64,000 nt of DNA. Origin: Chaetoderma sp. LZ-2023a (lineage: Eukaryota > Mollusca > Caudofoveata > Chaetodermatida > Chaetodermatidae). Location of the stretch: contig CM067365.1 in the NCBI GenBank assembly GCA_034401795.1, forward strand, positions 16,855,166-16,919,165, written 5' to 3'. Below, piece by piece: positions 1-9,729 of this stretch. Below the pieces are notes generated by a model that worked only from the letters and a program-made list of their open reading frames with translations, did no database searches and was not told the DNA's origin. Position 1 is the first letter of the stretch, and every line of letters starts with the position of its first letter. A program made the translations under genes and the position numbers.

Positions 1-221
1 GCATAGCTAGAAATGGGTGGGGCAGTTAGAAATGGGTGGGGCATAGCTAGAAATAGGTGGGGCAAAGCTGGAAATGGGTGGGGCAGTTAGAAATAGGTGG
101 GGCAAAGCTGGAAATGGGTGGGGCAGTTAGAAATGGGTGGGGCAAAGCTGGAAATGGGTGGGGCAGTTAGAAATGGGTGGGGCAAAGCTGAAAATGGGTG
201 GGGCATAGCTGGAAATGGAGC
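1..221. repeat. Minisatellite, GGGTGGGGC-type 19-21 bp units
   Basis: About ten head-to-tail units of roughly 19-21 bp alternate between two forms: GAAATGGGTGGGGCAGTTA and a longer form ending in AAAGCTG or ATAGCTA. The unit resembles the GGGC(A)TAGCTA and TAGCTAAGCCCCGCCCAC strings found singly at about 10455, 11390, 11690 and 13905, so it may be an amplified piece of a dispersed MITE. The array runs off the left edge. Confidence 0.85.
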
Positions 222-285
222 CCACCATGTCTGCACCGATGTCCCAAAATAAGACATAGAAAACAGTAAAGCACATATAACATAC

Positions 286-381
286 TTTATTCTTCTGCAA
301 TGCATTGTGTACAAAGGTTGATTGGCTCTCTGTGGCAAGGAGATCCATTAATCGTTGACAGTTTAGAGGTTGAGACATAAC
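286..381 (-). CDS. Histidine acid phosphatase, internal exon (most 3' one in window)
   Basis: This 96-bp, 32-codon, phase-0 exon has an acceptor (CCTTTTTCAG) at its upstream end and a GTATGT donor downstream. It encodes VMSQPLNCQRLMDLL and about 17 more residues. In lysosomal/prostatic-type acid phosphatases the segment after the WQPIPVH motif has the same make-up: a short linker, then a C-P-R/C-Q-R-like cysteine and a leucine/glutamate-rich helix. It follows exon 2223-2372 in phase, about 1.8 kb downstream in gene direction. The family assignment of this exon rests mainly on phase, splice sites and position, because the sequence itself is weakly conserved. Later exons, with the catalytic His-Asp pair, would lie beyond base 1. 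Confidence 0.7.
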
Positions 382-529
382 CTGAAAAAGGATAGCGGTC
401 AATATACATTTCTACAGTTCAGAAATCACTAGAAACACGGTTTATAATTTTGCCTCATTGCTTGAATCTTTTTAACACTGATTTTAGAAAAGAGTTTCGT
501 TGCACAGCAAAATACAGTATAAGTTAGAA

Positions 530-655
530 AAAATTGAAGTTGGTTCCAAAACAAAATGAAATGTTCTGTTGAATAGTTTGGACTTAATTTGATTGGACAC
601 CATTGCTGCTTTCCAAGGCAGAAATGACATCCAATCAAATTAACTCAAAAAATAT
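530..655. repeat. Foldback MITE, family A (diverged copy)
   Basis: An imperfect palindrome: TGTTGAATAGTTTGGACTTAA on the left is mirrored by ATTAACTCAAAAAATATTCAA on the right, around a GTTGCTGC-like centre. The same family occurs at about 1815-1925, 11225-11320 and 15067-15232. Confidence 0.6.
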
Positions 656-1110
656 TCAATAGTACATAAATAAATTTCTTACATACCCCGTATTCATCCT
701 TTTACAGGCGCTTGCTTTAATAGAAGTCTACTCCCAAACTCAGCAATGCTAGATTTTCTTAGCACCTTCAAAACTGGAAAACTCGCTAAAATACACCTAC
801 CCTCACCCCACCCCCACAACACAGCATCTTGGTCTGATAACCGTCAATAAATTATCCATCGCTTATTACATCAGAATTCATCATATAAGTTGAAATCCAG
901 TCTTGAAAATGATAATGATAATGCTCTTCATACACTATTTTCTTTCTATGGTTATGATTAGATCAGATTGTTTATTGCTTTTATTCATACGTTTGGACAT
1001 GGCAAGATACAAACAATATATAATTATATATAAATGAAATATACATAATATAAAATGATGTATATGTGGACCAGATTAATTGAAAGTTGTTGTTGACAGA
1101 TGGGATGGTG

Positions 1111-1420
1111 TTAATTTACACAGCATATATGCATATTCTTCCTTATGTCAGTAATCAAGGTAACAAATTTCATAAAATCCTTTGCTATTTCAATATCACC
1201 TCCTGAGTTACAGAACATCAAGAATTTAAGCTTATCAGCATCATTTAGTGTATCAGACGCTGAATACTTCGAGAGTTCAACGAAGAAATGACCTCGCTCT
1301 TGTTGAGATACATCACATTCATTGACAAAGTGCGTTTCATCTTTTACATTATCAGACTTACACAATCTGCATATTCTGTATTCAACCGGAACCTTTGGAC
1401 AATGGTAGTGATCAGTTTCT
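1111..1420 (-). pseudogene. LINE reverse-transcriptase C-terminal fragment (cysteine-rich tail)
   Basis: Read on the minus strand, this open stretch contains PVEYRICRLCKSDNVKDETH followed by FVNEC. This is the C-x2-C ... H-x4-C tail that closes many non-LTR retrotransposon ORF2 proteins. About 45 residues follow, with no RT core upstream. The segment just upstream on the minus strand (about 1421-1479) is CA/GACA low-complexity sequence, so the apparent Met and cysteine/leucine-rich leader are not reliable. I read it as a 5'-truncated LINE. The stretch 940-1110 would be its 3' UTR and contains AATAAA-like signals on the minus strand. The clade is not determinable from this piece. Confidence 0.55.
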
Positions 1421-1814
1421 ATGCACAGAAGCCAGAGAGACAGACAGACACACAGACTGACAGACACACATTGACACACAATTGCAAATGCAAACTAATT
1501 TGCAAACTAATTGTACATAATTTAGCAATTCCAAGACACATTTTATGATGTTTCAAATCAGCATCAATTTCAAAATTGTTTTAACCATCTCATGGTCAAG
1601 TGACTAAAAATGGCATCTGCAGTGGTTTAAGAATGTCCATTACAATACCACTGAAATTTCAACACTCGAATGACCGTGCAAATAAAATTGGTATCCAAGA
1701 GCATCAGTACTATCTACAGTTTATGCAAGATGAGAATCACAGCTGGACATACAGTACAGCTCATAAGTTAACATGTTTCCAAAACAAAAACAGAAATAGG
1801 TTAATTTAAAAAAT

Positions 1815-1925
1815 GACTTTGGAAATGTTCTGTTGAATATTGTGAACATAATTGGATTGGAACACGTTGCTGCTTTAGGCAACAATTTCTTCCAATTCAA
1901 TTAAATTCACAAAAGTATGTTTTAT
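1815..1925. repeat. Foldback MITE, family A (diverged)
   Basis: TGTTGAATATTGTGAACATAA at the left is mirrored by TTAAATTCACAAAAGTATGTT at the right, around a GTTGCTGCTTTAGGCAAC centre. It belongs to the same family as 15067-15232. Confidence 0.6.
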
Positions 1926-2038
1926 TTTGTTTTGGAAACCTGTTAAGTTATTTCTGAGCTGTAATGTAGTTAAGATTTTCCATACATTTTTCAATCAGCA
2001 GAGTAAAAAACTAAATTTTCTATATTTTATACTTTTTT

Positions 2039-2168
2039 TGCCTGGGAAAATCGATATAGTTTGTCCAGATTTTCAAAATTATGCACCAACAATGAAAAAG
2101 GAACACTCCTTTTTCGTTGTTAGTGCATAATTTTGAAAATCTGGGCAAAGTAATTATTTTTTCCGGGC
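2039..2168. repeat. Near-perfect foldback (about 130 bp)
   Basis: The inner stem pairs 2065-2102 with 2107-2144 (CCAGATTTTCAAAATTATGC and its complement) with very few mismatches and a loop of about 4 nt. A less perfect extension pairs GCCTGGGAAAA with TTTTTTCCGGGC. It lies about 55 bp from the 3' side of acid phosphatase exon 2223-2372, inside the intron. A snapback MITE is the likely identity. Confidence 0.75.
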
Positions 2169-2222
2169 AAATAACTCTGAGTGGTGGTGGTGGTGATCTG
2201 TGAAGCCTCTGCTAATACTCAC

Positions 2223-2372
2223 GGGATTTAGAGCTGAATCCACGTGAACTGGAATTGGTTGCCATGGTATTGTTGTATTCCACACCTGGTTATTCTCGGG
2301 TGGATATAATCCAGCCAGGTTCATCTGAGCACTCATTAACGTACGATCAGTGTCTGTACTCAGAACATACAC
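2223..2372 (-). CDS. Histidine acid phosphatase exon carrying the DRTLMSA motif
   Basis: This exon is 150 bp, 50 codons, phase 0 at both ends, with a CTTTAAG acceptor and a GTGAGT donor. It encodes [15 protein letters not shown], then NLAGLYPP, then WQPIPVHV. These are hallmark strings of the animal lysosomal/prostatic acid phosphatase family (branch 2 of the histidine phosphatase superfamily). By family knowledge the Arg of DRT binds the substrate phosphate. In that family an exon junction falls just before this V-Y-(V/I)-x-S-T-D segment, and the preceding exon here (9559-9645) ends NE in phase 0, so the join is seamless. The product would be a secreted or lysosomal orthophosphoric-monoester hydrolase. 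Confidence 0.92.
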
Positions 2373-2798
2373 CTTAAAGAATAACACAACATCATAATCC
2401 TCACATGCAGTATACATAGCAAACACCATTAAAAAAAGCAATCCAAATGACGCTTTTGTATAATTCTTTCAAACCAATCCTTTGAACCCGGAATATATTT
2501 CTGTGGTGGCCATTCCCACTCTAATACTAAAAGCACTGACAGGATTTTAATTTTTAACATTATACTAAGCCCATATACACGAAAGGCCGTTATTATGGCC
2601 TCGGTGAGAGTGTATACAGAGACCCGAAATGCCGGAAACTAGCCTCCATGTATGTATGCGTAATTTTTATTATGACGTCAGCCTAAAACCCTAGGTATGT
2701 GGAGGGCCTGAAATCCGTCATTTTGTGTATATGGACTTTCTGACTGTGGCCTGAGTTACAGCCTTTCAGGTTCAAAGGGTTAAATAAAATTAATTTAC

Positions 2799-3104
2799 TT
2801 ACGAAAGGAAGGGGTGGATAAGAACATGGAAATAGGTGTCCTTGAGATCGATTGAAGCGGTCCACATGCCTGAGTCTAAGCGTGCAATAATCTGGGAAAT
2901 GCTCTCCCATTTTGAATTTAGGGGGTGAGAATAAGATTTAACTTCTTTATGTTGAAAATGGAACGACACCCACTCCCCACCCACTCCCCTAAGAATATCA
3001 CCAGAAGCAGCATCATGAGAGTGACTACCTTGAACAGCAGGAGAAAGAACATCCCAAGTAGGACCAAAAACTGATTGAGTGGAAGGCACCTTTAAAGAAT
3101 CATC
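2799..3104 (-). pseudogene. DIRS-type reverse transcriptase fragment
   Basis: The minus strand reads LNSKWESISQII, then SGMWTASIDLKDTYFHVLIH. This is the DIRS-family RT block 'F-x-M-E-S ... SIDLKDAYFHVPI' with A to T and P to L changes. Upstream in frame lies a GDILRGVGGEW/VSFHFQH stretch. The fragment stops right after this block, so the YxDD region, RNase H and recombinase are missing. It continues on the other side of the hAT insertion 3113-5455 (through SDAPVQVPK), so it was one reading unit before that insertion. At the break (about 2807) the minus strand reads C|GTAAGT, a donor-like string that is probably fortuitous. Confidence 0.75.
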
Positions 3105-3112
3105 CTTTGGAA

Positions 3113-5455
3113 TAAGCTTACACGATTTTTGCTTTGAAACATCGCGATCGATTTTCCTAAAAAAATCGTGATTTTCGATTAAATCGTAGGTCCAAATTTC
3201 CAAAAGTATAAACCAGGGTAACGTGACAATTCAGGAAAACTGGGACTTGGAATTTCTAGAAAAAGTTGAAATAAATGATACAAAAATAGCACAAAATTAG
3301 AACAATTCATGCAACAAATTCTTACCATACTACATCTATGTTTAATGTATACCTTATATCCATCATCGCGGGCATGAAATTATTAATTAGGACTGCCTAA
3401 ATAGTGTGTATAGTTTAATAAACATTATTTATTTCGTCAAAATTTGACATGTCGTCGAGAAAAAATATAAATTACGTGATGTATCAGCTTCAGCTAATAG
3501 CCTCCCTGTGTAGGACGAGTTTAGGTCATTACCAGAGTAACTCAGACGCTAAAATGCGCAATCCACATACATAGGATGGTAGCTTTGAGTAGCTACAAGA
3601 GCATAGTGCAGTTTCTAGTTGCTTTCAGAATGTACGATTTACATTTAAGAGTAATCAACAGAACCCACAGTTCAAAATACAACAATCTGGAATACTGTTG
3701 CTTTATTTTCTTTAATTATACATGACAACCGAATCAAAAAGGAACAAACGGCGCACAATACCCCGCCATGATGACAAACCAATGAATGAGAGCTATCAGT
3801 AAATATTTATTTCTTCCTCAGACCCAGACCAGTCATCCTTATGAAGTGTCAAAGCGATCCGTTAAATGGTCAAACTAATTTTCAAGATGGCCATCGCTGA
3901 CTGGCAGTCATATTGGATTTTGGATAATCGTAAATTTCGATAAGTTTCTTCACCAGACATATTCCAACGACCCTATGAAGTGATCCGATAAGTGGTAACG
4001 GAGATATCATCCAGAAACCAACTTTAAAGATGGCAGCCCATGGCTGGCGGCCATCTTGGAGTTCGGATCATAGTCAATTTTGATAGCTTTCTTCTCCAGA
4101 CCTAGTCCAACCACCCTATGAAGTTTCAAACCGATTTGATAAACGGTAATGGAGTTATCATCTGAAAACCAATTTTTAAGATGGCCCCTGGAGGCTGGCG
4201 ACCATCTTGGATTTTTTATCATTGTCACTTTCGATAGGTTTCTTCCCCAGAGGCAGTCGAACCATCCTATTGAAGTTTCATAGCGATCCGATAAACAATA
4301 ACAGAGTTATCATCTGGAAACCAATTTTCAAGATAGACACCGGTGGCTGGCGGCCATCTTGGATTTCAGATCATCGTCGATTTTCATAGGTTTCTTCCCC
4401 AGACCTAGTCCAACCATTCTATGAAGTTTCAACGCGATCCGATAAACGGTAATGGAGTTATCATCCGGAAACCAATTTTCAAGATGGATGCCGGTGGCTG
4501 GCGGCTATCTTGGATTTCGAATCATCATTGATTTCGATAGGCTTCTTACTCAGACCTAGTCCAACCACTCTATGAAGTTTCAAAGCGATCCGATAAACGG
4601 TAACTGAGTTATCATCCGGAAACCAATTTTCAAGTTCATTCACCAGTGGCTGGCGGTCATCTTGGATTTCGGATCATGGTCACTTTCGATAGGTTTCTTG
4701 CCAAGACCTAGTCTAACAACCCTATGACGTTTCAATGCGATCCGACAAACGGCAACAGAGTTATCATCTGGAAACCAATTTTCAAGATGGCCACCAGTGG
4801 CTGGCGACCAGCTTGGATTTCGGATCATTGTCGATTTCGATAGGTTTCTTCCCAAGACCTAGTCCAACCACCCTATGAAGTTTCAATGTGATCCAAAAAA
4901 CGGTAACGGAGTTATCATCTGGAAACTACTCTTCCGCCCGCCCGCCCAGATGGATGGCGCCATTACATAAAACCCCGCCAAATTTTTTTCCGGGGTATAA
5001 AAATTATTACACTGCCTGGAACTGCTAACTCTAGAATTAAAAAGCATTATGTTCACTGATTATTGCCTAACACTCTGCAACTAAGTATATACTTGGTATT
5101 TCACGACAGACTCAGAGTCTGCAGCGAAAGAAAGAAAATTATATGGTGATTCGACGTAGTAACCGACTGGTTTTCTCAATGACAAAAGTGTTAGCTTGTT
5201 TATCGTTGCGCTTTGTGTTGTGATTAGTAATTATTCGACACATGCATGGCATGGCGGGATATAAACACAATGAACACAGGCGTGAATCGATTACAATTGT
5301 ACTCATGTACTGATAAAATGCGATGGAAAAGTACACACTTCAGATTTTAAACAAACATGAAATTTTTGACGATTTTTCCTCAATTACATCGTAAAAATCA
5401 TGATTTTAAAAATAAATCGAACTACACGATTAAATCGAAATATTGCGCAAGCCTA
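3113..5455. mobile_element. Non-autonomous hAT-type element with 8-bp target duplication
   Basis: The ends are TAAGCTTACACGATTTTTGC and, reversed, TAGGCTTGCGCAATATTTCG, an imperfect terminal inverted repeat. Flanking octamers are CTTTGGAA (3105-3112) and CTTGGGAA (5456-5463), a 7/8 target duplication, which fits hAT. Removing the element rejoins the DIRS copy 2 reading frame. The interior near 3361-3425 is homologous, inverted, to the interior of the element at 36527-37575 (shared TTTAGGCNGTC, TAATTAATAATTTCA and CCCGCGATGATGG strings). There is no transposase. It carries the 150-bp tandem array 3830-4930. Confidence 0.75.
3750..5000 (+). repeat. 150-bp tandem array with terminal hairpin (Helentron/HINE-like)
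   Basis: The phrase CTATGAAGTTTCAA recurs at about 3839, 3973, 4118, 4268, 4421, 4571, 4721 and 4872, giving a period of 150 bp and eight degenerate units. Each unit contains an inverted pair (CAAGATGGCC ... GGCCATCTTG) and CCGATAAACGGTAA. The array is followed by CCGCCCGCCCGCCC and a short hairpin, CCCCG(4973-4977)/CGGGG(4991-4995), then TATAA. This layout matches the tandem-core, terminal-hairpin elements known from bivalves (pearl/HINE type). The family is inferred from architecture, not from a database match. Confidence 0.6.
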
Positions 5456-5837
5456 CTTGGGAACTTGGACAGGAGCATCAGATTTCGGAGCCAAGGAAAA
5501 CTCTTTAGAAGGGACATCGTTGACGTAAAAATCCAACATATCAATGACCAAATTATCAACAGGAAGAACTTGAGGAGGAGATGAAGCCAAGTCAGAAGAT
5601 GAGAGCCGAACCATAGAAGATCAGAATCGAACTCATCCCAAAGGGGAAGAGAAAGTTTCCACAATCCACTAATGTGACAGAGACCAGTCATCTGAGGAAG
5701 CCCGAACTGGGCAAAACCTCTTCAAATCCCTGGCTCTGACAGATCTAGGAATCGAAGAAGAATGAATAGGTGAGAAAGAAGAAGACTGTTGAAGATTCAG
5801 AAGAAGCGCTAGAATCAGGAACTCTAGCAGGGCCAGA

Positions 5838-5905
<68 letters not shown>

Positions 5906-7560
5906 ATAGAGAACATGAGGAGAAATAGAAGGAAAAGATTCAGAAACTGACGAAAAATGATCAGAATGAGCAGGATTCACACCAGCCTCCTGAACAGAGG
6001 ACGAAGAAGACTGATCTAAACCACTGGCAGAAAAATGAGACAGGATTGAAAAACGGGCCGAAACAAAAGAACGATGAAGAGAGGGTCTCTAACCACCGAG
6101 AATAATGAAAAATCTAAACCAGAGTCAACAATTTGAAATTCTAATTCAGGAGAAAGAACTACAGAAACAATAGGATCAGACGATTCAAAACAGAAGAGGA
6201 GTAAGAGGAAAATGAGAACCTGGATCTTCTGGACCTAAAACCTGGCAAACACCAGCAGGAAGGCGAGAAAAACCTAGAGGAGGACGTATAGAGGAAGAAG
6301 AAAAAAGAGAGGATACAGAAACATGCTGAGAAGAAAAATCTCTAGCAGATAAAGATGAAGAAGCAGAAGAGGAAGGAAAAGCTCTATCAAAATGAACCTG
6401 GGAAGGACCCAGAAACAGAGTAATGAGGAACACAAGAGGACGCTAAACCAGAAACAGCATCCCTAAAATTAGAAGGAACAGCAAAAGGGGAAGGGTGATC
6501 TGCCACTGACGAACCTCTAACATCCTGAACATGAGAGGGCCTGGAAGGATCCGAAAACGAATGATCAACAAAATTATGTGATTCAGAATTATCTCTAAAA
6601 GAAGAAACTGGATTTTGAATAGACGCAAAATTACTGTCACCGGAAGTGAAGGAACTACCGGATACTCGCAAACCAGAGGTCGAAAAAGAATCAATAGAGG
6701 AACCGAGCACACCAGGAAACTCATTAACACCGGAAAAACTCCTAGCATTAGAGGAGCACAGACTGGAAACCGGAAAAGTAGTTGAATGCTGAGCTGGAAT
6801 CTGACTAGGATCATGGCGACCCGGAAGTTCAGAAAAACTGGAAGTCAAGGAGGAACCAAAAACGGAAACCAGAAATTGACCAGGATCGTGAAGACCTGGA
6901 TGGTCAGAAAAACCAGTCACTGAGCCAGAAACAGAAGTACACGAACTGGAAGTGGAAACCGACTAGGATCGTGGAGACACGGATGCTCAGTAAAACCGGA
7001 TGTGGAACAGGAAATGGAAGAACGCAAACTGGAAATGGGAACCAGAAACTGACTAGGATCATGCAGACCTGGAAGTACATAAATACCGGAAGTAGAGGAG
7101 GAACCGGAAGTGCACAAACCGGAAGAGGATAACGGTTTACTAAAGTTGAATCAGAAATGCACAAACCAGAAGTGCCTGCTAAACCGCATTATTACCAAGA
7201 TTTGATTCAAGCGGCCTCTGCACATTACACATAACAGGAATCACGTAAAAATTTCACGTTGGCAATAGGTGAACCAGACACGTCCGGCACCACTACTTGG
7301 GGGTTAGCCTTGCTCCAAGAATCACGTGGGCTTTGAGAAACTGGTGACTTGCTTTTTGGCCTTAGGTGAGCACACCTCTTTCTCGTAGTGAGGGGTACAG
7401 GTTTACCCCCACTTACGAACATGACCGATTGGATCCTGGCTATCTGAGGATCCTTCAAAAACACTGTAAACCTTAGCTGCACGAATTGCTGATGATATAC
7501 GCTCATCCAGAGATTTCGTTAGGACTGACGCAAAGGACTCAAAACGAGCGAATAATGCCA
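5456..7560 (-). pseudogene. DIRS copy 2 gag-like ORF1, serine-rich with internal repeats
   Basis: Several short open stretches in shifting minus-strand frames form a serine/phenylalanine/proline-rich protein. A unit resembling GLHDPSQFLVP, followed by a serine-rich stretch, repeats at least four times (about 6800-7160). An SR-like basic segment (TTRKRCAHLRPKSKSP) lies near 7370. A (GA)n run at 5842-5900 encodes a Ser-Leu run. Frames break often, so the gene is dead. Placement between the cysteine-rich segment (7733-7880) and the RT (2799-3104) supports an ORF1/gag role, with nucleic-acid binding and particle formation by family analogy. I do not recognise the individual domains. Confidence 0.5.
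5842..5900. repeat. (GA)n microsatellite
   Basis: An uninterrupted GA run of about 58 bp within the DIRS copy 2 gag-like region. Confidence 0.95.
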
Positions 7561-7732
7561 TTATTGCATCACTATGGTTACTAGAGGAACCCCCCCCCCC
7601 TCCGTTGTTAGAGGTACAGACTTAGAAGGACTAGAAAATGATACTGATTTGACTTTTGAAACAATGGAAGGGGACCGATCAGAGGCCAGCGTTTTCGCTA
7701 CGAAATCCTTAAGATTGCTTCAAAGAAGCTGA

Positions 7733-7880
7733 AGGCCACCCCTTGCATACACCGCACATCGCTTGTGGAGTACATGTAGTACACTTTAGGCACACGTGCC
7801 CTGCGAAGTCAGAAGAGTGTAGCCGATCACATTTAGATGAAGAGCACTTCACCTTCTCTGCCGATTTTACGGATTCCTAC
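7733..7880 (-). pseudogene. DIRS copy 2 cysteine-rich zinc-binding segment
   Basis: The minus strand reads EKVKCSSSKCDRLHSSDF, then GHVCLKCTTCTPQAMCGVC. The spacing C-x10-H-V-C-x2-C-x2-C-x5-C-x2-C is identical to that in DIRS element 1 at about 28370-28466, although the rest of the sequence differs. This suggests a real zinc-binding module at the N-terminus of ORF1. Just upstream is TTTGTTTGTAG|GAATCC, a good acceptor-like site, so an intron before this segment is possible. A stop follows 17 codons after the last cysteine. Confidence 0.6.
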
Positions 7881-8629
7881 AAACAAAAAATATGTAAAGA
7901 AATGAAACATACCGCTTCTGTGGCTGAGAAACATTTTCTAAAATAAACCACACAAAAAGCAGAGTAAATGTATGGCTTAAAAAGGCTGGGAAAATGAAAT
8001 TCAAATAATTCACAGAGTACTGATAATAATAATAACTCTGAAGAACTTTTTAAGTACACATGGTAAACATAGGAAGAATACCTTGCAGTGGTAATGCTTC
8101 TACTTAGAAAGATAAGAACGAGGGTAGATGATGATGATGAAAGGGTAGGCATAGCTGATTACTACAAAAACCAGTAACGAAGTTACAACAGTACAAATAA
8201 ATCATCAGAATCAATAAATTCATCAAACGTAACTTGGTCAACAAAGACTTCATAATTGGCATGACACTTGATGTAGAATCCTTCAAAGATGAACTGAAGC
8301 ACAGTTGACAAGCACAAAAGACTTTGACTGGATTTTGCAAACCTTTCTGTTAGCAGAAAAATTTGAGTGATTCTAAGTTGCTTTTGGACTCCTCTGCACA
8401 TGCGCAGTGACCTAGATCATAGATGAGTATAGACTGGTACCAGTCTATCGCAGGCTGTATGGGGGGAGTGTACTCTACCAGAAGCCTGGTTGAGGGTACG
8501 ATGAGATGGTATAGGATTATGGGGCCATGAAAGCAAGCATAAAAATCTGTTTCTGGTGCTAAATGCAGTAGCAAGTAGTGATTGAACGGTATAGATGTTT
8601 GTGCTGTAATAACAACTGTCAAATTAACG

Positions 8630-9106
8630 TTTATAAGGGAGGATAACTTCATGTGAATTTGACGTAAATTGACGGAATTTACCGAAGCTGGTCTAAATCT
8701 GTGTCGGCAAACACATGTTATTGTCTGGAAATGAATAATTCTAATTTCATACATTCAAAGGCAAATAACTCTGGGTAAATTCGATGCAAACTGATGGAAT
8801 TCAAACTTCGTCTCTAGTAGTCATATACTAAGCGGTATGCCAAAGCGGGTTCAAATCAGTGCAGGCAAATACATGTTATTGTCTCAAAACAGAATATTTT
8901 TCAAATTTCATACATTCAAGGTCAAATAACTCCAGGTAAGTTTGATGTAAATTGACGTAATTCGAACTTGTATTCACATGACTAAGTGGTATGTCAAAGC
9001 TGGTTCAGGTCATTGCAGGCAAGTCATTGTTCGGAAACCAATCAGACACATTTATATGAACGGGTGCATTCCCCTATCCCCTCGAACTTTGTTTTAGAGG
9101 GTATAA
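8630..9106 (+). repeat. Second tandem array (~130-170 bp units) with terminal hairpin (HINE-like)
   Basis: Three degenerate units share CAAATAACTC..GGTAA, TTGACG(T/G)AATT, AAGCNGGTT and GGCAAA(T/C)ACATGTTATTGTC. Unit starts are near 8638, 8763 and 8932. The array ends in a hairpin CCCTC(9079-9083)/GAGGG(9097-9101) followed directly by TATAA. That ending parallels 4973-5000, although the repeat units are unrelated in sequence. Confidence 0.55.
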
Positions 9107-9120
9107 GTAGTAAATATCTA

Positions 9121-9240
9121 TTTACAGGCCAAGAGGTGGATTTTTGAAAATACAGAACTGGAATGACTGGCTCGAGAATCTTCAATTTTTTTGGAAATTT
9201 TCAAAAATAGCAATCTCTTGTCCTGCAAATGGATATATAT
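9121..9240. repeat. Foldback MITE, family B (diverged right arm)
   Basis: It begins TTTACAGGCCAAGAGGTGGA, passes the family core CTGGAATGACTGGCTCGA, and ends with the inverted TCTCTTGTCCTGCAAATGGA. The right half is partly rearranged. Confidence 0.65.
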
Positions 9241-9354
9241 TCAGTTATTCGCTAAACAAATATTTAGATTTTCATGATCTATCGTATCATAAAAGTAATA
9301 ACCTTTTAGTAGTAAAATTTTCTTAAGAAAATTTTAATATTTACTAATTGAATG

Positions 9355-9482
9355 TTCATTTACAGGCGAAGAGAATACAATTTTTGAAAATGTATCACTG
9401 GAATGACTGGCTTGGTTATCGAGCTAGTTATTCCAGTGTTAAATTTTCCAAAATTGTATTCTCTTGGACTGTAAATGGACAT
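9355..9482. repeat. Foldback MITE, family B (best copy)
   Basis: A palindrome of about 126 bp. The left arm has TTCATTTACAGGCGAAGAGA and CACTGGAATGACTGGCT. The right arm has AGCTAGTTATTCCAGTG and TCTCTTGGACTGTAAATGGA. Its right end lies about 80 bp from the downstream end of acid phosphatase exon 9559-9645. Related copies are at 9121, 11057, 14635, 23575 and 24185. Confidence 0.8.
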
Positions 9483-9558
9483 TCCACAAGATCATAGCAG
9501 AGGCCAGTTTTGGACGGTATGACCATTGAAGTATTAAAGACGACACAAATCTCTGTAC

Positions 9559-9645
9559 CTCATTTGCCAGATATGAACTATTCAGAAAGCCAGAATAATA
9601 ACGTCTGAAGTACTGACCGAGGGCGTAGTGCTGCTGCATCCCAAC
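9559..9645 (-). CDS. Histidine acid phosphatase exon (GMQQH...LNSSY)
   Basis: This exon is 87 bp, 29 codons, phase 0, with acceptor TATTTACAG and donor GTACAG. It encodes VGMQQHYALGQYFRRYY, then GFLNSSYLANE. Animal lysosomal/prostatic acid phosphatases have the same G-M-x-Q-H-x-x-L-G ... R-Y-x-x-F-L-N-x-S-Y string between the RHGDRSP segment and the STDxDRT segment. Both joins keep frame: T|V upstream (from 11476-11571) and E|V downstream (to 2223-2372). FLNSSY contains an N-x-S/T sequon. The intron to the next exon is about 7.2 kb and full of mobile elements. Confidence 0.9.
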
Positions 9646-9729
9646 CTGTAAATAACAGCGGTTATTAACACAATAACTGGGTTCAAAATTAGAACACACC
9701 ATTACAAGGTAAGAAAATACATACAATAT

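Larger units (their letters stand above)
2800..7880 (-). mobile_element. DIRS element copy 2 (broken: gag-like ORF and start of RT only)
   Basis: On the minus strand, a cysteine-rich N-terminal segment (7733-7880), a serine-rich gag-like region (5456-7560) and an RT start (2799-3104) follow one another in the DIRS order. The element is interrupted by the hAT-type insertion 3113-5455. No inverted terminal repeats, RNase H or tyrosine recombinase are seen, so the 3' half is lost. It sits in the acid phosphatase intron, in the gene's own orientation. Confidence 0.65.

Noticed and set aside
1-221. CRISPR-like regular repeats
   Set aside because: The units are contiguous with no unique spacers, and the genome is eukaryotic.
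2154-2222. Poly-His stretch extending the acid phosphatase exon
   Set aside because: It comes from a GTG microsatellite in the intron, beyond a good GTGAGT donor.
8350-8754. 134-codon minus-strand frame
   Set aside because: It overlaps the tandem array at 8630 and has no family resemblance.
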